A DNA stretch of 20,603 nt from an uncultured Saprospiraceae bacterium (lineage in GTDB: Bacteria > Bacteroidota > Bacteroidia > Chitinophagales > Saprospiraceae): NCBI GenBank assembly GCA_905479665.1, contig CAJQNM010000816.1, positions 1-20,603 of the forward strand, read 5' to 3'. A model generated the notes under the pieces. That model did no database searches. It was not told where the DNA came from and was given only the letters and a program-made list of their open reading frames with translations. A program made the position numbers and the translations under genes. Below are positions 15,859-20,603 of this stretch, piece after piece. How positions within the stretch are numbered: position 1 is the stretch's first letter; each line of letters opens with the position of its first letter.

Positions 15859-17589
15859 ATGGAAATTTTGTCTGTACGAACGGTACTGCTTTCTCTCTTC
15901 TTGATCTTCCTTGCCTCACGGGTAGAAGGTCAGGTGACTCCCCCTACGATCGAGTGTCTGAAGGGAGATACATTGCAATGGTCTCTTCCCGGCAACGCAT
16001 GTGGAAGTTTTGTTTCGACAGAAATCTATTACAGCTCAGAGCCCCAAGGACCCTTTGCCCTACTTGCGACTATAGACATCGAGTCGACGACCACTTTTGT
16101 GCATGAGGTTTCGGGGATCCGCTATTACTATATGCAAAGTAGCTACGGTTGTTCCGATCCACTTAGTCCTCCTTCCGATACAATCACCAGTACCCAGCTT
16201 GGACAGGTAGACATCGAGCGAGTGAATGTTCGCGAAGATGGCGCGGTGAGTGTGTTGTGGTATGTGCATCCATCTCCACGGATCATTGCCTACGTCATCG
16301 AGAAAACACTGATCGAGGAGAGCACTACAGTTATCTTAGATACCGTTTTTGGAGGTCTAGAATACATTGACTGGACTGCGGAGGCAGACCAGCATCCTGA
16401 ATTTTACCGGGTCTGGGGTTACGATATTTGTGGCAATCAGACCAGCTACCCCAATGAACCACACACCACGATCCATCTGCGAGATAGCCTGGTCTATTGC
16501 GACAATCTCATAGCCCTGAGATGGACAAATTACACAGGATGGCCATCGGGTATAGAGCGCAATGAATATTGGCTGGGTATCGATGGCCCACAAGCTTATG
16601 AACACGATGAGAATGGCAGTATTGAAGTTGGCGGTATTTTTCTGAATTTCCGCAATGGCTCGGAGTATTGTATTTCCATCCTATCCAAGCAAGAGGGGGC
16701 AAATGTATTTGCCCGCAGTAATTCCATTTGCTTTACGGCAAATAATCCAATACCCTTAAGTGACTTGCGCATAGACAATATTACTGTGAGCGGGCAGACG
16801 ATTGAAGTGCAATGGACTATTTCTTCAGATTCTGATCTGGATTCGCTTGATTTAGTTCGTAGCGACGATGGCGTAAACTTTCAAATCTTAAGCGACAATG
16901 AGTTTCCCATCACGGATATGAACCTGTTTGAAGATCTTCAAGCCAGTCCACAAGAACAAGCATATGCGTATGAATTTAATGCGGTTGATGCTTGCGGGAA
17001 TGTTGGCACGAGTGGTCTGGCAAGGAGCATTCAACTTACGGTAGCCACCGACGATCAAAATAATAACCTGATCAGCTGGACACCCTTCGAAATAACGGGA
17101 CGCGATTTGCAATCACTGGTCTTGTGTAAGATTTCAGGTGGAACCTCGGAGGAGATTACCATGCCAGATCTCAATCAAGGCAGTTTTATGGAGAGTGTTG
17201 ATCCACAGAATGATGCCCTTGATGCATGCTACCAACTTAAGGCCATACATCAGGATGCCACTGGAGCCGATGAGCTTGTAGCAACCTCAAATCTTGCGTG
17301 CCTCGAACAGCAGGTACAAGTCTACTTACCCACTGCATTTGTACCGGGAGGGAATAATGCGATTTTTCGCCCCGAGTTTGTTTTTGCCGATGCCATCGTT
17401 GACTATCGTCTCATGGTTTTTGATCGTTGGGGCGCATTGCTTTTTGAGTCGACCGATCCCAATCTGGGGTGGGATGGGAAGGTAAATGGCCAAATCATGC
17501 CTCCAGGAGTTTTTTCTTATTTGATAGAAGTGGAGCAAACGGGTACAGGGCGTAAAGTGTACGCCCGAGAGGTCGCACTATTGCGCTAG
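15859..17589 (+). CDS. Secreted FN3-like repeat protein with gliding-motility C-terminal (CHU_C) domain
   Basis: A 576-residue exported protein. A signal peptide covers about residues 1-24 (VLLSLFLIFLASRVEG). About five FN3-like beta-sandwich repeats follow, each marked by a Trp on strand B (W41, W134, W222, W319, W407; spacing 88-97) and by a Cys near its end (C98, C191, C271, C379, C457), with echoes such as YDICGNQTS and VDACGNVGTS. Residues about 488-576 form the CHU_C domain: YLPTAFVPGGNN, LMVFDRWGALLFES, GWDGKVNGQIMPPGVFSYLI. This domain is the type B sorting signal for the type IX secretion system, so the protein is predicted to be exported and surface-bound or released. The ligand is unknown. 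It is single and divergent from secA; its stop is 3 nt from the opposite gene. Confidence 0.88.
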   Translation: MEILSVRTVLLSLFLIFLASRVEGQVTPPTIECLKGDTLQWSLPGNACGSFVSTEIYYSSEPQGPFALLATIDIESTTTFVHEVSGIRYYYMQSSYGCSDPLSPPSDTITSTQLGQVDIERVNVREDGAVSVLWYVHPSPRIIAYVIEKTLIEESTTVILDTVFGGLEYIDWTAEADQHPEFYRVWGYDICGNQTSYPNEPHTTIHLRDSLVYCDNLIALRWTNYTGWPSGIERNEYWLGIDGPQAYEHDENGSIEVGGIFLNFRNGSEYCISILSKQEGANVFARSNSICFTANNPIPLSDLRIDNITVSGQTIEVQWTISSDSDLDSLDLVRSDDGVNFQILSDNEFPITDMNLFEDLQASPQEQAYAYEFNAVDACGNVGTSGLARSIQLTVATDDQNNNLISWTPFEITGRDLQSLVLCKISGGTSEEITMPDLNQGSFMESVDPQNDALDACYQLKAIHQDATGADELVATSNLACLEQQVQVYLPTAFVPGGNNAIFRPEFVFADAIVDYRLMVFDRWGALLFESTDPNLGWDGKVNGQIMPPGVFSYLIEVEQTGTGRKVYAREVALLR

Positions 17590-17592
17590 TGT

Positions 17593-18741
17593 TTAGTACG
17601 ATGGTATGCTTGGATCGATCTGATTTGCATAAGCCAGCAAACCACCTTGCAGATTTACTAAATTGTTGAAGCCATGTTTTTTGGTCAGTTCTGCAATTGC
17701 TTTAGCACTGCGCTGACCACTGCGACAATGCATGACGACAAGCTTCTTTCGGCTTACTTCTTCATACCGATCAGACAAGGCAGACAGGGGGATTAATTTG
17801 CCCCCAAGATTGCAGATTTCATATTCATGTACTTCTCGCACGTCGACCAGTTGGAAGTCGACCCTTTCATCCTGCATCCGCTGCAGCTCCTCTACGGTGA
17901 TCTCCGGGGCCGTGATTGGCATCTCAGAAACACCACAGAATGATTCGTAGTCGATCAATTCTTCAATGATCGGTCTAGGATTAGCTAGAGGAATAGTGAG
18001 CTGGCGAGTCATCATGGTGAGCGCATCAAACAAAAGGAGCTTTCCATCAAGAGGAATGCCCACGCCGGTCACAAGTTTTATCACCTCATTGGCTTGAAGG
18101 GCCCCGATGATACCTGGCAAGACACCGAGTACACCTGCCTCAGCGCAGCTTGGCACCATGCCAGGAGGAGGTGGTATGGGGAAAAGATCTCTATAATTTG
18201 GTCCGTAGGTGCCATCGCCTCTTTGATGATTGAAAACAGCGACTTGGCCTTCAAAGCGAAAAATGGATCCATACACATTTGTTTTGTGATGCAAGACACA
18301 GAGGTCATTTACCAAGTAGCGTGTGGGAAAATTGTCGGTGCCATCCAGCACGATATCATAGTTCGTGACCAGGGCTGCTGCATTTTGACGAGAAAGACGC
18401 ACTCGGTGGGGATGAATCGAAATGTGGGGATTAATTTTGGCGAGGCGGGCAGTTGCCACTTCTACTTTTGCACGACCGATGTCATCTATACCGTACAGGA
18501 TTTGTCGGTGCAGATTACTCGTCTGAACTATGTCATCGTCAACGATACCGATTGTGCCAACTCCGGCAGCAGCCAGATACTGTAGTGCCGGGCAGCCTAA
18601 ACCACCAGCACCCACAACAAGTACACGAGCATTCTTCAGTTTCAACTGGCCACTGAGTCCGATATCGGGCACAAGAAGGTGTCGGCTATAGTGTTGTAAC
18701 TCTTCGTTTGAAAAGGGTGCTTGACTTACCACATTTTTCAA
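17593..18741 (-). CDS. MoeB/ThiF-type adenylyltransferase fused to a rhodanese domain
   Basis: E1-like enzyme that adenylates the C-terminal Gly-Gly of a ubiquitin-like sulfur carrier (MoaD or ThiS) and, through its rhodanese domain, can pass sulfur to it. Domain 1 (about 10-270): GAGGLGCPALQ (44-54), DDDIVQTSNLHRQ (68-80), DGTDNFPTR (133-141), and PSCAEAGVLG (197-206) with Cys199. Domain 2 (about 280-378): VDVREVHEYE and the HCRSGQRS active loop with Cys339. The MoeB zinc cysteines are missing: NYRD (182-185) replaces CxxC, and the second pair is replaced by a Pro-rich stretch before IEELIDYESFCG. No carrier gene is in the window. The TTG start overlaps the preceding TGA as TTGA; a GTG three codons later is possible. 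Confidence 0.9.
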   Translation of the reverse strand: MKNVVSQAPFSNEELQHYSRHLLVPDIGLSGQLKLKNARVLVVGAGGLGCPALQYLAAAGVGTIGIVDDDIVQTSNLHRQILYGIDDIGRAKVEVATARLAKINPHISIHPHRVRLSRQNAAALVTNYDIVLDGTDNFPTRYLVNDLCVLHHKTNVYGSIFRFEGQVAVFNHQRGDGTYGPNYRDLFPIPPPPGMVPSCAEAGVLGVLPGIIGALQANEVIKLVTGVGIPLDGKLLLFDALTMMTRQLTIPLANPRPIIEELIDYESFCGVSEMPITAPEITVEELQRMQDERVDFQLVDVREVHEYEICNLGGKLIPLSALSDRYEEVSRKKLVVMHCRSGQRSAKAIAELTKKHGFNNLVNLQGGLLAYANQIDPSIPSY

Positions 18742-19403
18742 TGTTGCCCTTCGCGTATTTTCTGTAAAGCCAGGTTTACCTTGCGAAAGGTGAGGAGACG
18801 ATGAAGGCCGTCGGAAACAACCAATAAAAGAAAACCAATCATAAAAATTGCCGTCCGGGCAAATTCAAAATGGAATGCCCATGCTTCGAAAAATGGTCGC
18901 ACAATCAAGAGCTCACCAGCAATCAAGGCAACTGAGACGAGAAAGAGCAAAATGCTTGCACCTTTCAGTTGTGAAATGTAGTTGGGCTGATTGTGTATGA
19001 TACTTCTCTTGAGCAAGAAAGAGGCTACGGAATTGTCTGGGTTTATCCGGACGAGGTCCCACAAGATTTTCTCTGCTCTGGTATATTCCAACAACTGATA
19101 ATGGGCTGCAGCCTTCTTAAAGAGAATCTTTTGGTACACGTCCTCTCCATTGAGGAATTGAATATTATGAAAGATCAGTGTCTCTAAATAGTCTTGCGCA
19201 AGCTTGATGAAATCCCTGTAGCGACTGGTCTCAAACAAGGCCATGGCATAGACGCTGCGCACCTCCAGATGTGCCATGATATCCAGATTGTCGATAGACT
19301 CCTTGTTATGCTCGTAAAACTGGATAATATCACGAAATGCGGTCTCTTCAATTTCATGAAATTGATCATAAACCTCAGTCTGATATAAATTTGATTGTTG
19401 CAT
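18738..19403 (-). CDS. TPR-like protein with two C-terminal membrane segments
   Basis: Not recognised as a named family. The first part (about 1-140) is helical and acidic, with a TPR-like unit at about 93-135 (KKAAAHYQLLEYTRAEKILW, then INPDNS). Two hydrophobic segments follow (about 149-168 and 183-203) and a short basic tail, so the helical domain and the tail probably lie on the same side, likely the cytoplasm. ATG 19403 (221 residues) is preferred; a TTG at 19412 adds three residues. It overlaps the MoeB-rhodanese start by 4 nt and lies 84 nt after nadK, so it may share a transcript with both. A scaffold role at the membrane is a guess. Confidence 0.75.
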   Translation of the reverse strand: MQQSNLYQTEVYDQFHEIEETAFRDIIQFYEHNKESIDNLDIMAHLEVRSVYAMALFETSRYRDFIKLAQDYLETLIFHNIQFLNGEDVYQKILFKKAAAHYQLLEYTRAEKILWDLVRINPDNSVASFLLKRSIIHNQPNYISQLKGASILLFLVSVALIAGELLIVRPFFEAWAFHFEFARTAIFMIGFLLLVVSDGLHRLLTFRKVNLALQKIREGQH

Positions 19404-19487
19404 CTCCAGCAATCGTGTACTCGGGTTACCTATTCCTCTTACAAATGAATAGCAAATTATAACAACTTGTTTAGAAACGCTACCGCG

Positions 19488-20375
19488 CTAAGAAAATTTT
19501 CTGGTGTCGTGGCCCCAAAGGAGCTTATTGCGCATCGTCCGGGAAAACGACATCCCTTCCAGCTTGACCAGCTTGATGCTAAAATCACACTTGTCTATTG
19601 CTAGCTTGTACTGATCAGTGATGATCTCAGAACGCGAATCGAGTGTGCAGAGAAAGTTTTCGGTACGACCCTCGACCTTAAAGCTAATTTTCGAGTCGTC
19701 CGGTATGATAATTGGGCGCACGTTGAGATTGTGTGGTGCGACCGGTGTGATCACCATGCTGCGAGATTCCGGAAATACGATAGGACCGCCACAGCTGAGT
19801 GAGTATCCCGTAGATCCCGTAGGAGTTGAGACAATCAAGCCATCCGCCCAATAGGAATTTAGGAATTCATCATTGAGAAAAGTATGGATAATAATCATGG
19901 AAGAATTATCCCTCTTGAGGATGGTAAAATCGTTAAGGGCAAAACGAATGTCATCAAAGAGTGGCAGATTAGAATCAAGTCGCAACAGAGAGCGTGATTC
20001 CAGCCGATATTCGCCCTGCGAGAGCATTTCGAATGCTCGATCGATATATTTTTGTTCGATGCTTGCAAGAAATCCTAGGCGACCAAGATTGAGACCGATG
20101 ACTGGGATGTTGGTGTCCCTGATGACGGTGGCGGCCGTGAGAATTGTTCCGTCACCTCCGAGTGTGATGGCAAAGTCAGGCATCAATGCCCGAAGCTCTT
20201 CAGTGGTAGCCACGGTAGCATACTCTTCCTCCAGTTTAAGATGATCCTTAAGTACTGTGAGATAGGGCTCAAAAATATGAACCTCCGTTTTTTCTTGCCG
20301 AAGCTTTTCAAGAAATCCCTTGATCGTCGAGACTTGATCGGGGTTTATCTTTCGCCCAAATACAAATACTTTCAT
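19488..20375 (-). CDS. nadK: NAD kinase
   Basis: Phosphorylates NAD to NADP in the cytoplasm using ATP or polyphosphate. Motifs: GGDGT (73-77) with the catalytic Asp, IGLNLGRLGFLA (93-104), LNDFTILKRD (147-156) and TPTGSTGYSLSCGGPIV (184-200). The length of 295 residues is typical. The ATG overlaps the TAA of the upstream outer-membrane protein gene by one base (TAATG), so expression is probably coupled to it. The 84-nt gap to the next gene has no clear terminator or promoter. Confidence 0.97.
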   Translation of the reverse strand: MKVFVFGRKINPDQVSTIKGFLEKLRQEKTEVHIFEPYLTVLKDHLKLEEEYATVATTEELRALMPDFAITLGGDGTILTAATVIRDTNIPVIGLNLGRLGFLASIEQKYIDRAFEMLSQGEYRLESRSLLRLDSNLPLFDDIRFALNDFTILKRDNSSMIIIHTFLNDEFLNSYWADGLIVSTPTGSTGYSLSCGGPIVFPESRSMVITPVAPHNLNVRPIIIPDDSKISFKVEGRTENFLCTLDSRSEIITDQYKLAIDKCDFSIKLVKLEGMSFSRTMRNKLLWGHDTRKFS

Positions 20376-20603
20376 TAGAGCTTGGTGCGAGCATTGATAA
20401 AAACTCCATTTTCATTCCAGTGGTTGCGGCTGAATTCGATCTGGAAAGCGTACTTCGTATAGAGTATAATATCCAGACCAAGCCCACCTCCAAATAACCA
20501 TTGGTTGTTGAGTGGATTATCTTCGTTATAAAATCTATTTCTTACGTATCCCGTATCCCCGTTTAGAGTAAGGTAAACGTCGACTGGAAATTTACGATAA
20601 CTT
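20375..20603 (-). CDS. C-terminal fragment of an outer-membrane beta-barrel protein (BamA/TamA-like)
   Basis: The - strand is open from the window edge to a TAA at 20377-20375, giving 75 residues: FPVDVYLTLNGDTGYVRNR, FYNEDNPLNNQWLFGGGLGL, DIILYTKYAFQIEFSRN and a C-terminal end NGVFINARTKL. Alternating polar/hydrophobic strands, a glycine-rich turn and a final strand at the very end are typical of the last strands of an Omp85/D15-type barrel. The 5' part lies outside the window, so POTRA or other domains cannot be judged. It is cut by the edge, not truncated, and overlaps nadK by one base. Confidence 0.6.
   Translation of the reverse strand, partial: SYRKFPVDVYLTLNGDTGYVRNRFYNEDNPLNNQWLFGGGLGLDIILYTKYAFQIEFSRNHWNENGVFINARTKL

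Noticed and set aside
18094..18585. Open frame of 163 codons on the + strand
   Set aside because: Antisense to conserved parts of the MoeB-rhodanese gene; shows no domain of its own.

Overview
The window looks like chromosomal core-genome DNA of a Bacteroidota bacterium, most likely from the Saprospiria/Lewinella side of the phylum (lineage is inference). Support comes from the following: a gliding-motility-associated (CHU_C, type B T9SS) C-terminal domain protein, a DUF5606-type small protein, a fused E1 alpha/beta 2-oxoacid dehydrogenase, a SecA of 1,100 residues, zinc-ligand-less Tgt and MoeB-type proteins, almost no Shine-Dalgarno sequences, and a TAnnTTTG-type -7 promoter element upstream of secA. 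I see no mobile elements, CRISPR arrays, tRNA or rRNA genes. There is no gene-free stretch over 300 bases.

Left arm, + strand (1-7595): the 3' part of uvrA overlaps a CPBP-family membrane protease gene. A bacterial GH3-type acyl-adenylating enzyme follows, then a small unknown protein overlapping it by 20 nt, recO, the fused E1 alpha/beta gene and a DUF5606-like gene. Spacing is -20 to about +42 nt, so this could be one long transcription unit, although the functions are mixed.

Middle, - strand (7596-15677, read right to left): secA, a secreted SPOR-like protein, rodA, tgt and an LptF/LptG permease form a very tight cluster. Junctions are a 1-nt overlap, 2 nt, 8 nt and a 4-nt GTGA overlap. 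The cluster unites protein export, cell-wall elongation and LPS export with tRNA queuosine modification. After a 178-nt AT-rich gap, a monocistronic ECF-type sigma factor gene ends exactly back-to-back with the DUF5606-like gene (TAG|CTA).

Right arm: a divergent spacer of 181 nt (15678-15858) holds the likely secA promoter. A secreted protein with about five FN3-like repeats and a CHU_C domain follows on the + strand. It converges with a - strand group read right to left: the tail of an outer-membrane beta-barrel protein, nadK (TAATG overlap), a TPR-like protein with two membrane segments, and a MoeB/ThiF-rhodanese fusion (TTGA overlap).

No clearly new multi-gene system is visible. The most interesting points are the overlapping stop/start junctions with non-ATG starts on the - strand, the GH3 enzyme with its overlapping small partner, the altered metal- or cofactor-binding residues in Tgt, MoeB and E1, and the FN3-like repeat protein.
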